Origin: Pseudorasbora parva | Lineage: Eukaryota; Chordata; Actinopteri; Cypriniformes; Gobionidae | NCBI RefSeq assembly: GCF_024679245.1 | Contig: NC_090179.1 | Coordinates: forward strand, 9,854,827-9,918,826 | DNA: 64,000 nucleotides | Reading direction: 5' to 3' | Shown here: positions 27,250-42,178 of the stretch, piece after piece | Layout of the letters: each line of letters starts with the position of its first letter | Numbering within the stretch: the first letter of the stretch is position 1 | The notes under the pieces: generated by a model | Told to the model about the DNA's origin: nothing | The model's database searches: none | The model's input: only the letters and a program-made list of their open reading frames with translations | Position numbers and translations under genes: made by a program

Positions 27250-27255
27250 ACTCAC

Positions 27256-27415
27256 CAGTTTTGCTAGCCCCCGACACGAGCTAAAGACTTTCAAAGATAG
27301 CAATAAAAATGCTCTTTCAGGTGTGAACAAGATCCATCGTTTGTCACGGGCTCAGTGAGGAGAAAAATAGCGAGTGTGTGTGGAGAGGGAAGGAAGGAAG
27401 AGGGAGGAGAAGGAG
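27256..27415 (-). other. Candidate noncoding first exon of foxl2a
   Basis: On the minus strand gcaaaactg is followed by GTGAGT (plus-strand actcac at 27250-27255), a consensus donor. Upstream on the minus strand CTTTATAAG lies at 27440-27448, about 30 nt before a plausible start near 27415. Joined to the acceptor at 24234 it would give a 5' UTR of about 170 nt. Vertebrate FOXL2 is usually described as one exon, so this is a hypothesis. Confidence 0.3.
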
Positions 27416-27439
27416 AAGTGTATAAGTTTGTAATGCGTA

Positions 27440-27448
27440 CTTATAAAG
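27440..27448 (-). promoter_or_regulatory. TATA-box candidate
   Basis: The minus strand reads CTTTATAAG, followed by a pyrimidine-rich stretch (minus strand of aggagaaggagaag). Its spacing suits initiation near 27415, ahead of the candidate first exon. Confidence 0.35.
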
Positions 27449-27537
27449 ACAAGCTGTCACCCAGTATTATACTTTGAAAAAAATATTAATACAGAAAATG
27501 CCTGCATTTTCTGAAATGAGTCATGGGGTCTATGTTC

Positions 27538-27840
27538 ACACACACGCGCGCGCGCGCACGCACGCGCACACGCACGTTTGTTTTTGTGAATTGTGGGGAC
27601 TCTCCGTAGGCATAATGGTTTTATACTGTACAAACCGTATTTTCTATCCCTCTACATTACTACATTACAGCTAAACCTACCCATCACAGAAAACTCCACA
27701 GTTTATTTCTCAAAAAATATACCTCATTTTGTATGATTATAAGCCTTTTGAAAAATGGGGGCATGGGCAATGTCCTGTCCTTGTAATACCTTTCATACCC
27801 ATGCCATTATTGTGTCATCAGGTTAAGGATATGGCCTAAC
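27538..27840. repeat. Dispersed repeat with CA/CG-rich head
   Basis: It begins with an alternating CA/CG tract (acacgcgcgcgcgcgcacgc, Z-DNA prone), then gtggggactctccgtaggca, ctaaacctacccatcacag, gtatgattataagcc and ccttgtaatacct in that order. The later blocks recur in the same order at 40001-40170 beside another CA tract. It is a cyprinid-type dispersed repeat of unclear class. Confidence 0.6.
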
Positions 27841-28392
27841 TCAACCCTTACAACTAAACAAAACTAGACACCTGACTATGCTCAGATATTCACTATATTA
27901 GTGAGAAATATTTGAATAGTAAGTACGTTATACCTGCGATAAACTTGCCAATCCTGTCACATCATCATTGTCCTTGCTCCGGCATCAGCTGTTTGGGCCT
28001 CCTTCCACCTCCCCAACTCTTGACTTGAAAGGGGATTTGACTTGACTCTTGATGGTGGACCGGGGTCATCATTGGCACTCTGGTCTGGTCACCAACATAA
28101 TTTAGGCATCTCATTACCATACTCATCATCCAAGCATTAGCAGTCCCACTGGGGAGGGGGGTATATATCTAAGCTCGGGTTAAAGCTGCTTTCTTGAGCC
28201 CCTGCACTGCCGACAGCAAGCCAAATAGGCTTAACCTCATTAGCTTAAAGTGTATATGAGCAAACAATCTTGGGAAATCTGAGTAGACTAAGACTAAGAC
28301 ATACTGTACTCACTCTTGCCATTAATTACAACGTGTTTCTGCAAATACACAAGTGCAATAACACAAGTGACTCATGTGACTCCCGATGTTAG
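27841..28392. other. Gene-free stretch
   Basis: No recognisable exon, RNA or transposon end. Confidence 0.5.
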
Positions 28393-28906
28393 TTCACTTT
28401 AAAATGAAAATGATCCTGATTTACTCACCCTATTTACCATCCTAGATGTATATGACTTTATTCTCTCTGATAAACACAATCTGAGTTATATTAATAAATA
28501 TCCTCTTCCAAGCTTTATAATGGCAGTGATGGGGTCCAATGATTTTGAAGATCAAAAAGCACATTCATCATCATAAACATGCTCCACACGGCTCCAGGGG
28601 GTTAATAAAGGCCTTCTAAGGGAATTGATGGGGTAAAATATCTAGCCAACTGGCATGGCGTATGATGTAGCGCAAGCGTTTTGAACTGGCAGAGGCGTTA
28701 CACTTTCGGCATAAGTTGAATACAAAAAACTCCAAGATCAATGGACCTCAACACTGCCATTATAAAGCTGGGAAGCATCAGGATATTTATTTATATAACT
28801 CAGATTGTGTTAATCAGAAAGAAGAAAGTCATTTACACCTAGGATGGCTTAAGGGTGAGTAAATCATGGGCAAAAATGTATTTTAAAGCAAACTACTCCT
28901 TTAAGT
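28393..28906. mobile_element. Nonautonomous DNA element, about 0.5 kb
   Basis: The left end agttcactttaaaatgaaaa and the right end, reverse complemented, aggagtagtttgctttaaaa are imperfect inverted repeats. Interior blocks are shared with the split element at 11385-12674, and it serves as the uninterrupted reference for it. No coding frame. Confidence 0.6.
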
Positions 28907-29095
28907 CTCTAACCCAAAATACATTGCTTAATCTGGTTATGAAAATCTGGTTAATGCATTTACATGGAAATTTTACAAGGAAAAAGGGCATGCAGAGAAG
29001 TGAAAATGGAGGAACGGAAAGAAGGATTAAGACGGAGGGATGTTCTGCTGCTCCTACTGTGACAGGTGGACATAATCAAAGGAACACACACAGAT

Positions 29096-29940
<845 letters not shown>

Positions 29941-29949
29941 TGTGAAAAT

Positions 29950-32524
29950 ACTAGCGTTGTAGTCAAGGCCGCATAATCCAAAACCAGAATGTGTTTGAGA
30001 CCAAGAGAAGATCTAGACTTTGAGGGGTTGAGACCGGTACTGAGACAAGACCAAGACATTGAGGGGTTGAGACTGAGACAGAGACAAGACCAAGACATTG
30101 AGGGGTTGAAACTGAGACAAGACCAAGGCATTGAGGGGTTGAGACTGAGACAGAGACAAGACCAAGACATTGAGGGGTTGAGTCTGAGACAGAGACAAGA
30201 CAAAGACATTGAGGGGTTGAGACAGAGACAAGACCAAGACATTGAGGGGTTGAGACTGAGACAGAGACAAGACCAAGACATTGAGGGCTTGAGACTGAGA
30301 CAGAGACAAGACCAAGACATTTAGGGGTTGAGACTGAGACAGAGACAAGACCAAGACATTGAGGGCTTGAGACAGAGACAAGACAAAGATATTGAGGGGT
30401 TGAGACTGAGACAGAGACAAGACCCAGACATTGAGGGGGTGAGACAGAGACAGAGACAAGACCAAGACATTGAGGGGTTGAGTCTGAGACATAGACAAGA
30501 CCAAGACATTGAGGGGTTGAGACTGAGACAGAGATAAGACAAAGACATTGAGGGGTTGAGACTGAGACAGAGACAAGACAAAGACATTGAGGGGTTGAGA
30601 CTGAGACAGAGACAAGACCAAGACATTGAGGGGTTGAGACTGAGACAGAGAAAAGACCAAGACATTGAGGGGTTGAGACCGAGGCAGAGACAAGACCAAG
30701 ACATTGAGAGGTAGATACTGAGACAAGACCAAGACATTGAGGGGTTGAGACCGAGGCAGAGACAAGACCAAGACATTGAGAGGTAGATACTGAGACAAGA
30801 CCAAGACATTGAGGGGTTGAGACAGAGATTGAGACAAGACCAAGACATTGAGGGGTTGAGACAGAGACAGAGACAAGACAAGACATTGAGGGGTTGAGAC
30901 CGAGGCAGAGACAAGACCAAGACATTGAGAGGTAGATACTGAGACAAGACCAAGACATTGAGGGGTTGAGACCGAGATTGAGACAAGACCAAGACATTGA
31001 GGGGTTGAGACAGAGACAGAGACAAGACAAGACATTGAGGGGTTGAGACAGAGACAAGACCAAGACTCTGAGGGGTTGAGACAGAGACAGAGACAAGACC
31101 AAGACTCTGAGGGGTTGAGACCGAGACTGAGACAAGACCAAGACATTGAGAGGTTGAGACAGAAACAAGACCAAGACCAAGACTCTGAGGGATTTAGATA
31201 GAGACAGAAACAAGACCAAGACTCTAAGGGGTTGAGACTGAGACAAGACCAAGACTCTAAGGGGTTGAGACTGAGACAAGACCAAGACATTGAGGGGTTG
31301 AGACAGAGACAAGACCAAGACATTGAGGGATTTAGACAGAGACAAGACCAAGACATTGAGGGATTTAGACAGAGACAGAAACAAGACCAAGACATTGAGG
31401 GATTTAGACAGAGACAGAAACAAGACCAAGACATTGAGGGGTTGAGACTGAGACAGAAACAAGACCAAGACATTGAGGGGTTGAGACTGAGACAGAAACA
31501 AGACCAAGACATTGAGGGATTTAGACAGAGACAAGACCAAGACATTGAGGGATTTAGACAGAGACAGAAACAAGACCAAGACTCTAAGGGGTTGAGACTG
31601 AGACAAGACCAAGACATTGAGGGCTTGAGACAGAGACAAGACAAAGACATTGAGGGGTTGAAACTGAGACAAGACCAAGACATTGAGGGGGTGAGACAGA
31701 GACAGAGACAAGACCAAGACATTGAGGGGTTGAGTCTGAGACAGAGACAAGACCAAGACATTGAGGGGTTGAGACTGAGACAGAAACAAGACCAAGACAT
31801 TGAGGGATATAGACAGAGACAAGACCAAGACATTGAGGGGTTGAGACTGAGACAGAAATAAGACCAAGACATTGAGGGATTTAGACAGAGACAAGACCAA
31901 GACATTGAGGGGTTGAGACTGAGACAAAAACAAGACCAAGAGATTGAGGGATTTAGACAGAGACATTAACAACAAAAGTCATCTTTGCACTGCAGAGGTG
32001 GCACAGAAGATGCGTCTGAATTGGTAAATTACAAATGCATAAATAATGCTGAGAATAATGTTTTTTTAAATAAAATTTTTGCAATCATGCTCAAATTTGT
32101 GAAAACAGCTCTTTTGGTCTCGTGATATTGCTTAATTATACCACATTATAATATAATAACCCAGATTTCATACAAGTATTTTTTTTAAACAATATCTAGA
32201 TTTTTGTGAGCATTTGTATACATTTTGTTGACATTTTTGTCACAATCCCTCATTAATTTATGAACCGCAATAAATAAATCAAATTAGAAATAAGCTATTG
32301 ATTGCATCTGAAGCAGTACATTTTACATCCAATCACATTAATGACCTTAATTAATAAATCAGACAATGCACCAGCAATTTAGTAATAACCCAATAGTTGT
32401 GGTCTTGACTGGTCTTGTAATATAATCCTGAGTTATCTTACTATGAGACAAAGCACAAATGTGTTTGAGACCGAGACAAGACCAAGACCTTCAAAAAATG
32501 GTCTTGAGTACTACAACACAAGCA
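29950..32524. mobile_element. Nonautonomous element swollen by an internal minisatellite
   Basis: The left end contains gcgttgtagtcaagg. The right end, reverse complemented, reads gtgttgtagtactcaagacc, giving imperfect inverted repeats that flank the minisatellite and an AT-rich stretch. Close to both ends the motif gtgtttgagaccgagacaag (or a near variant) occurs once, which suggests that the array grew from a single internal copy. No transposase. Confidence 0.5.
29996..31970. repeat. GA-rich minisatellite of about 2 kb
   Basis: The core unit reads acaagaccaagacattgagg followed by ggttgagactgagacaga. Lengths differ between copies mainly by 6-bp gagaca or tgagac subrepeats, so most units are multiples of three. 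As a result, very long frames stay open on both strands (670 and 630 codons on minus, about 200 on plus), giving low-complexity peptides such as QRQDQDIEGL. There is no evidence that these are genes. The plus strand is strongly purine-rich. Confidence 0.93.
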
Positions 32525-35050
32525 AATACTGACAAACATTTAACACAGAAGGAAAGTTCTGTTCATTGAAGCTCTTCTGACAAAATGCACTGATTTGTTC
32601 AAGCATGTAGTGAGAAAAATGTATTTGTGAAGTGTGCTGTGCATATGGTTATAAGCGATCTTATTTATTTGCACATGTGATTGAAATGGTGTGTGTATGT
32701 GTGTGAGGTCTTTGCACACAGTGTGGAGTAGCTTCCTGCAGGAAAAGAAAAGTAAAACAGGACGTCTTCAAATCCGCAGGGAAAACCTCCACATACTATC
32801 TCACTCCTTTTATTCACTACATCCCTCAATCATTCTGTCTCCTTCGATCTTTCCAAACCCTCAGTATGATATTCTTGAGAGTTAATTTCTCTGTTTTCAT
32901 GTCCTGCTTTCACTTATAATAAAACTTCTGAACATACAGCATGTTTCAGTGATGTTCATACCATAGACTTGTATTGTTCTTACATAATAATAACTAGAGA
33001 AGCAAAACAAACAGACAGCCTTGTCTAAAAATTGTGGGAGGTAAAGTCTTGAACTCTAAAGGTTATTTAGGCCCAGTTGAAGGTTTTTCGGCAGTCTAAA
33101 GGAAGATTCAATGTTTTGAGGATTTAAGTAATACATTTCATAACCTGTTAGAAGAGAGATTTGGAGGTTCAAAACATGGTTGTTAAGATGCTTCTGGCGA
33201 TCCATGCTAAAGCAGTTGCTAAACACATAACTAGGATTGTGACATTACAATCAGAAATGCTAGTGGCTACAGTACTAGGACCAATATTGGCCTTATAAAA
33301 CACCATGGGACATAACATGGATTTCTGTATAAATGTATAAGAGAAGAAATGTTGGTAACACTTTAGAATAATGGTCTGTTATTAGATAACTATGCATGAA
33401 GTAATGCAGTAATGACTAATGAGTAGCACTACATCTATGGCATGGTGTTGCCTCCAGGCAACATAGTCTGTTTTAGATTATTCTTAATTAAATGAAACAC
33501 CAATGTATTGTTCAAACCTATCCCCGGGAAGAAGAACTCAAATACTAATTAATGAAAGTGTAAAAAAATGGGTCACATGACCCACAGGGGTCCATTTTGT
33601 GTCCTGTATCAGTCATGTGCACAGGTCACATGGCTCCATATTTTCTCCATTGAAAACGGCATTTTTCACTAATTTCCTGTCCAGATAATCACCCACAAAA
33701 ATATTAGTCACCTTCACTGGTTAGTAAAGAAGTATTTTCAAGACCTTTACATTATATACCATCAAATGTTTTAGAGTAAATAACAAAAAACTGTGTGTTG
33801 CCTCAAGGCTACATTGTACCACAATGGAATCGCGTAAGGCCATAGCATACACACTAGGTTGGATACAAAAACAGCATATTAGTAAGGAAAAGAGTTAGAA
33901 TTATCTAAATATATCTGCATTTCATTTTTGAACAATATTGTAATGCATGTATAAAAATAGTAATACACATACTATAACTGCTTATATTATGATCTGCACA
34001 TTTTCTATATCACTCAAAAAAGGTATAAAACACAACTGATAAGGGTGAGGATGAGGTGTCGTGTGATGAGGAAGATGAGGCCATAGTGACAATCCGGCAG
34101 GGAGAGAGTCAGGGTGAGATCGAAGATAGAGATGAGGTTGAAGATGGTTATGATAATATGTAATGATAACTTGATGTGATAACTTGATGTGATGGCTTGA
34201 TGTAATGGTTTGGTCAAACATGTGTTCCACGATGGTACAATGTTGCCTGAGAGCAACAGCTGAATTTGAAATATCACTTTTTATTAAATATGAAATTTGT
34301 AATATATTATAAACTGGATAAATGTGTTTGTTCAGGTCTCTGGTTAAAGAAATTGATTTTTTCAATGAATATATTAATTTTTTCTACATGAAAACGTAAA
34401 AAGTTTAAATTTGTCTGTTGTGGTACAATGTTGCTTTGAGGCAACAAACTTTTAAAAAATAAATAAAAATAAAAATAATGATTTTTTTTTATTGCTATTG
34501 TTAAAGTGTAAACTTCAGAGAAGCTTTTAAAGGCAACCATGGCAGCCCACCATGAGAAGGACACTTGTTAACGTTTACGGCTATAGTGTTTCACACTGAC
34601 ATCTTTATCATCCACATAGTTTGGACAACCTCCATGAAACTGATATCTTTATCAGTGTCTGTTAATGAAAATGATCAAAAATGCAGTAATGTATGTGCAT
34701 GAAAGTGTGGGCTGTTTCTCTTGTAGAGTGATACTTTAAGAGTGTTTAGGTGTGTGTGTTTATAAGCATAATCGGGCCCAGATGAGGACTGTTTACTGTG
34801 GACTCTTGGCAGATGAGAGCATTAACAGGTAATTGTCTAATCCCTGCCAGTCTCTTTGAAATGGGGCTAAAGTTTCATTCGTTGGGAGTAATCCTGCCTG
34901 GCTCAGGCTTTGCATCTCCGCAGCAGATGAAGATGGTCCTAGATATAGATGACATCCGGGATTTAGCCCATTAGTGCCATATCATAATGCAAAGCTACGT
35001 ACAAGTAAATAATTCACAGCAGTTGGAACAGAGGTTACATTTTCCAAGAT
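32525..35050. other. Gene-free stretch with recurring GTTGCCT hairpin motifs
   Basis: Four copies of a short palindromic motif (gttgcct...aggcaac) occur at 33447-33462, 33797-33825 (inverted), 34233-34257 and 34421-34446. Three include tggtacaatgt next to the hairpin. No exon was recognised. Frames of 85-127 codons at 33982-34564 on the minus strand have no family resemblance. Confidence 0.55.
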
Positions 35051-35054
35051 TTTT

Positions 35055-36440
35055 AATTTAGCTACTGTAAAAAGGGATCAGTTGACTTAACTTAAAAAAA
35101 GTGAGGAAACATGTTTCCTTAAAAATATTAAGTAAATAAACTTCATGCAAAATTAAAAAAAATTAAGGTATGTGGAATTGTCAGCTTCACTTTTTTTTCC
35201 AATTAGGCATGACGTTTATTACTTAATAATTTTAAGGCAATGGGTTTCCTCACTTTAAAAAAAAATGTAAATCCCCATATCACTTTTTTTTTTTACAGTG
35301 CGCTGTAAACCCTAACGAATTGTTTCACTGTTTTGAGTTTTATAAACTTGTTTCGTTTAATTTAGACAAACTTAAATTGAACTGAAACTGGGCTAGGATT
35401 TCTATTTCTCAGTATGCTTTGCCATGACACTCAAAAGGGAGACTAAATGCCAAAATTAGGTGTTATATTATGTTTTCCCCCCAATATTAATATGAAGTGG
35501 GGGATTTGGTAATGATTTGCTATGCTAAATTCAACCCGATCACATGTAAATGCGTACAAATAGAGTGCAATGTTGTGGAATGTATACGCCAAAACTCATT
35601 TTGGCGTGCATATGATACACATTTTATGGCGTGTATATGACACGCTCTTGGGTAGGATTAGGGTGGTGGGGTGGGGGGTTCACACTTATAATATGTCATA
35701 AAGTGTGTCTTATATGCACGTGAAAAACAGCGTGTCATATGCACGCTAAAACATACATTCCACAACATTGCACACTCTTACTATTATACGCATTTTCGTG
35801 AGATCCGCCTGGCTAAATTAGAGGAGTTTCTGTTATGTGTTTTTATTTATTTATTACTATCATAATGACAAGTGGAGCATTAGCTAATGTTAACTGAGCC
35901 TCATTGTAAAGTGTTATGATAATTGAATATACTACATGATAATACGAATAGAATGAATTTACTCAAATATTTTAAATTAAGAGCAATTAAAATGTTTGAG
36001 TACAAAATTTTTTGCGTAGCTACACTTTTTTTGTTGGTTTTTGTTGGTTAAAAAAGCAACAAAAACTTAAAAAAGTAAGTAACCTGGTTGCCTTAAAATT
36101 TTGGCAATTATTTTTTTTTTTATTGAAATAAAACATTTGAGTTGATACAATGAAGGAAATTTGTTTAATAAATAGAAACTCAAAATATTATTGTGTCTGA
36201 ACCACATAAAACATTGGATAAATCATTTTGGCATGTTTTACTGCATCATCAGAAATAAAACACACAATTACCCAATATGCTTACAAAATCTTTTAATAAT
36301 ATATTTTTTAAAAAGGTTCTCGAATCTCGAAATTTTTTCATTGTATTAATTAAACATTTTAATTTCAATGAGCTCAAAATTTTAAGGCAACCAGGCAACT
36401 TTTTTTCTAATTTTTTTTTTTTTACAGTGTAGCATATGCA
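35055..36440. mobile_element. MITE nest with tttttacagtg ends
   Basis: Segments bounded by actgtaaaaa and tttttacagtgcg occur at about 35064-35302 and about 36060-36430. Between them lies the palindromic MITE at 35536-35808. Only short chance frames are present. Confidence 0.45.
35536..35808. mobile_element. Palindromic MITE, copy 1
   Basis: The two halves are inverted copies: aatgtatacgccaaaactca near the left end and gctaaaacatacattccaca near the right, with outer ends reading tgcgtacaaatag and ctattatacgcattttcgtg. A G-rich or C-rich central spacer (ggtggggtggggggttc) separates them. The same family lies at 36431-36494 (half copy), 55931-56244 and, diverged, inside the elements at 57270 and 60250. 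Confidence 0.75.
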
Positions 36441-36494
36441 CGCCAAAATGACATTGCACACTCGTACTATTTATACGCATTTTCGTGAGATCTG
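36431..36494. mobile_element. Palindromic MITE, terminal fragment
   Basis: It reads catatgcacgccaaaatg, then gcacactcgtactatttata and cgcattttcgtgagatc, matching the right end of the full copies. The inner half is missing. Confidence 0.7.
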
Positions 36495-37051
36495 GCTGGG
36501 TTAGGTGCTTCAGTGTTCTTCACATATCATTTCCCTCTGATTTTAGGGATAGTTTGGTTAGGTTTTGACGGTAGGGGTGTGCGATCGGAACCAAGGCTGC
36601 TGTAAATATCTGCGAGCACTGTTGCAGGCTACACAAACTCAGCTGAGGGGAGGAGCTTGCAGACTGTGTTCAAATAAAGGGCCATAGACAATAAGTGAAG
36701 CAAATGGAAAAACCTTTTTCACCCCGTTGATGTCCTCTCCAGAAAGGGACAGTTGGTGTACACACATAAGGTTATAAGGTTTGGGAGGGAACAGAGCCAC
36801 TAAATAAATGTCTGGCCGCCGGACCCCCAACACCATAACTGGACTAAACCCACTAATAACTCTCTCTCATGCCTTCACTGAGTATTACAGTGAGGACACC
36901 AGAACCCCCTTTTTTGGGCAGTTCTCCCCTATATGAAGACTATTAAATATATTTTATTTGGTTTAAACTGCTAGGCTTGAGGCCACACCAACTTTCTGCC
37001 TGAAAGCATGTGGACTGAACGTAGATGAATGTGCAGCGGTCACATGGTACA
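36495..37051. other. Gene-free stretch
   Basis: Nothing recognisable. A 65-codon minus-strand frame at 36639-36836 has no family resemblance. Confidence 0.5.
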
Positions 37052-37223
37052 ACACTCTAAAAATGCTGGGTTAAAAACAACCCAAGTTGGGTTGAAAATG
37101 GACAAACCCGGAAATTGGTTTGTTTGAACCCAGGGAATGGACCTATTCAAACAACCCAATTTCTGCGTTTGGTCTATTTTCAACCTAATTTGGGTTGTTT
37201 TTAACCCAGCATTTTTTAGAGTG
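37052..37223. mobile_element. Palindromic MITE with AACCCA motifs
   Basis: The left arm cactctaaaaatgctgggtt and the right arm aacccagcattttttagagtg are near-perfect inverted repeats, and the whole 172-bp unit folds on itself. No coding. Confidence 0.8.
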
Positions 37224-37564
37224 AAGTCTTAGCTCTCAGACGATTCTCATCTTACATGCTGTAATAACGAGCTCTACGAGGACGTGGATGCTTTTTGAAA
37301 GTTGAAATCACGCAATTGCTGTAAATACGACATGACTTGAACATCACACCTTTAGCTCCAACTCCAATTAGACACATCTAAACCAGATAATTCCAGTAAC
37401 TTGACAAAAGTAGTATGTCCAAGTTCACAGTATACTCATAAAACAGTAAAAAGTGCCCGGATGACTTCTTTTCCGGTGAGATTCTGAAGTGCGCATATTA
37501 GGGACACTTTACTATCCCATGAGGCCATGAAAGAGGATTTATGAATGAACAACTGACTCTGTAG

Positions 37565-37966
37565 GTCACATGCAGAGGCAGACAGTGTTGAAGTACTTTT
37601 ACTTTCCAAGTAATTTTGTAGTATTTTGAAGTATAGTAGTTTTTCTTTGGAAAACTTTTACTTCACAACATTCCAAAACATAATATTGTACTTTTTACTG
37701 CATTACATTTCATACTGAATATCATGTAATACTTAATTACATAAAAAATGTAGTACTGTATAATTTTGCGTAAGTAAAAGTATAATTCATATTTTTACTT
37801 GAGTAAGTTTTACAAGTTAAAAAGTACTACATTATTAGTAAGTATTAAAGGTAAGAAAAAAAACTTTTATTTATGACACTTTTAAAAACACTGATAATAT
37901 ATACTTGAAAAATTTACTTGAGTAGAAAATAAAAATAGTCCACTACTGTCCGCCTCTGGTCACATG
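37565..37966. mobile_element. hAT-type MITE with perfect 8-bp target duplication
   Basis: GTCACATG at 37565-37572 and 37959-37966 flanks a 386-bp element. The left end reads cagaggcagacagtgttg and the right, reverse complemented, cagaggcggacagtagtg. An 8-bp duplication with CAGAGG-type ends is characteristic of hAT transposons. The AT-rich interior is partly self-complementary and has no transposase. Confidence 0.9.
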
Positions 37967-40000
<2,034 letters not shown>

Positions 40001-40010
<10 letters not shown>

Positions 40011-40172
40011 TCTACCCAATCACCGGAAACATTCTGCATTTTTACTTTCTAAAAAAACTCATCCTGTATGATTTATAAGCATTTTGAAAAGTGGCTTGGG
40101 GAATGTCCTTACATTTCACCCTCTCCTTGTAATACCTGTGTCATTATACACATTTGTGTCCTAATATTTCAG
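40001..40172. repeat. Dispersed repeat, second copy
   Basis: It has the same block order as 27660-27830: ctaaatctacccaatcac, gtatgatttataagc, gaatgtcctt and ccttgtaatacctgtg. It is flanked on both sides by CA tracts. Confidence 0.6.
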
Positions 40173-40179
40173 CAAAACA

Positions 40180-40307
<128 letters not shown>

Positions 40308-40944
40308 AATGCACGCACGCATGCATACACCCAGCACACAGCCCATGTTTTCTTTTTGCTTTATTAGTGTTCAGCTCCCTCAGAAAGTGCCTATAAAGGA
40401 GTGTGTGTTTGGGTGTTCACTTCAAAGCCACAAGCTGTGAGCCCTTTCCTAAGGGAAGTGTTGTTCTGTGTTTGTTTTTGGGACAATCCTCAGAGGCTTT
40501 TTTAAAACCTTTTAGATTTCGGAACCAAAGCTGATTAAAGCAGGCGGGGGTTTGTCAAGCCGACGGCCGTCATTCGGCACTCCTGCCCAGCAGGAAAAGC
40601 CTATCAGAAAGCCGGGGAGGATCTGAAACATGGCACGAAAGGCAGCCAGTCTCACTACAAAAAGCATTAGCATTACAGTAAAAAGCATTGCCATTTTCAT
40701 CCTTCATGTGCGACCCAATGTCATATTCTCTGATATATGGTACTTTATCTGTCATCTGATTCCAAACTCATCTTCATTGTCATCATCAAACAATCACACT
40801 TGAAATCATCACCGTTTGTCCCATTTTTAATGACCATCCATAACTGACTACAGTACGTTTGCATGCACCTTCATTATGTGATTATGATGAGATTTAGGCA
40901 ATATTGCTATTCAACTTCTTCTCATGTAAATACTTTGATCAAAA

Positions 40945-41295
40945 AGCTGCAGTCCGTAAATGTTGCCTCTTTGTCGCCATCTCTGTTTGAAATCTGCAAT
41001 TGCAGATATTTGTGGAATTATCATCTTTAAGTGGGTTGTGCATCGGCTCCTCACCTTTATTTATGTAGCGCTTTTTACAATACAGATTGTTTCAAAGCAG
41101 CTTTACAGAAAAATAATGCAACAAAGTTTGTTCCGGCAGTACAGCAGATATAGAAGAAAATAGTTTCATAGTTCAGCGTAAAGCTACAGTCCGTAAATGT
41201 TGCCTCTTTGTCGCCATCTCTGCTTGAAACAATTATAATAATTTGTGGAATTATCATCTTTATGTGGGTTATGAATTAGCGCGGATGAATCTGAT
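40945..41295. repeat. Partial tandem duplication of a dispersed repeat, with SINE-tail insert
   Basis: The segment from cagtccgtaaatgttgcctc through ggaattatcatctttaagtg at about 40949-41036 recurs at about 41187-41274 with few changes. Between them, 41046-41112 is an inverted LINE/SINE tail (tagcgctttttacaatacag followed by gattgtttcaaagcagc). Confidence 0.65.
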
Positions 41296-41404
41296 GGTTT
41301 GAGGAGTTTGTGTGGCTGTCATTCATTCACCGCACCTCTTTGAATATGACCAAAGCAAGAATTTTCACCAAAAAATGTTTTGCAATCCGCCATCAAAATT
41401 ATGA

Positions 41405-42178
41405 ATTTAAAGGGGTACTTCAGTGCTGGAAAGATGAATCTGTATTTAAACTGGGTCATTATTGTAGTAGAAATGTGAAATTATTTTTGAATTTGGTGCC
41501 TTCTAGACTGAGAAAAGACAGAAAATGTATTTTTGTCTCATGGGGATGAAAGACTACACTTTCCCAGAATGCTTCGCTGCCCTGCGAGGCCATTCCCAAA
41601 GCCACCGCTACTGGATTACTGAGAACAGACGCTACAATTAAATACTGAACGTGTCTGTTCAATATAATGATCAAGTCTCACAGCACTAACGCTGCAGGAG
41701 TCAGATTACATTTAATGTCATAAATGAGCTGATGAGATGAGAGCTGAGGTAATCGACTACACTCGCGGCATACATTCACAACGAGTGTTCAGTCTGGTAC
41801 GTTTTTAGTTCATGCCTTTGGAAGCTTAACTTTCATAGAAATTAATTTTAGTTAAAACACTTACATTGCTTAGCATCCGTTTAAATGAATGCCTGCTGCT
41901 GCGAGCTGTGCTCTGAGTGTGATCTCCATTCCCCCGCGCGAGTTGAAAACATGCAGAAATGGCTCCCTCTACTGGCTGTAGTCTTTAGCCTTTGGACAAA
42001 CATTCCAAAGATGAGGCAAATATCGTCAATTTGCGTCACGGGAGGAATTTTTCCAAAAATAAAATGCATAAATCTTTTGTCTCAGGGGGATATGAGAGGG
42101 GAAAGCACAATCATTTCATTATACTCCAGGGTTTCTACTGATACAAAGCCGTATGCTAATCGCTGAAGTAACCCTTTA
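41405..42178. mobile_element. Nonautonomous DNA element of about 0.77 kb
   Basis: The left end taaaggggtacttcagtg and the right end, reverse complemented, taaagggttacttcagcg, form inverted repeats. The interior has no recognisable transposase. Frames of 71-93 codons inside are not conserved families that I know. Confidence 0.65.

Noticed and set aside
29963..31975. 670- and 630-codon minus-strand frames
   Set aside because: They translate the GA-rich minisatellite in different phases. The peptides are pure repeat, the composition is unlike any protein family I know, and several frames are open at once.
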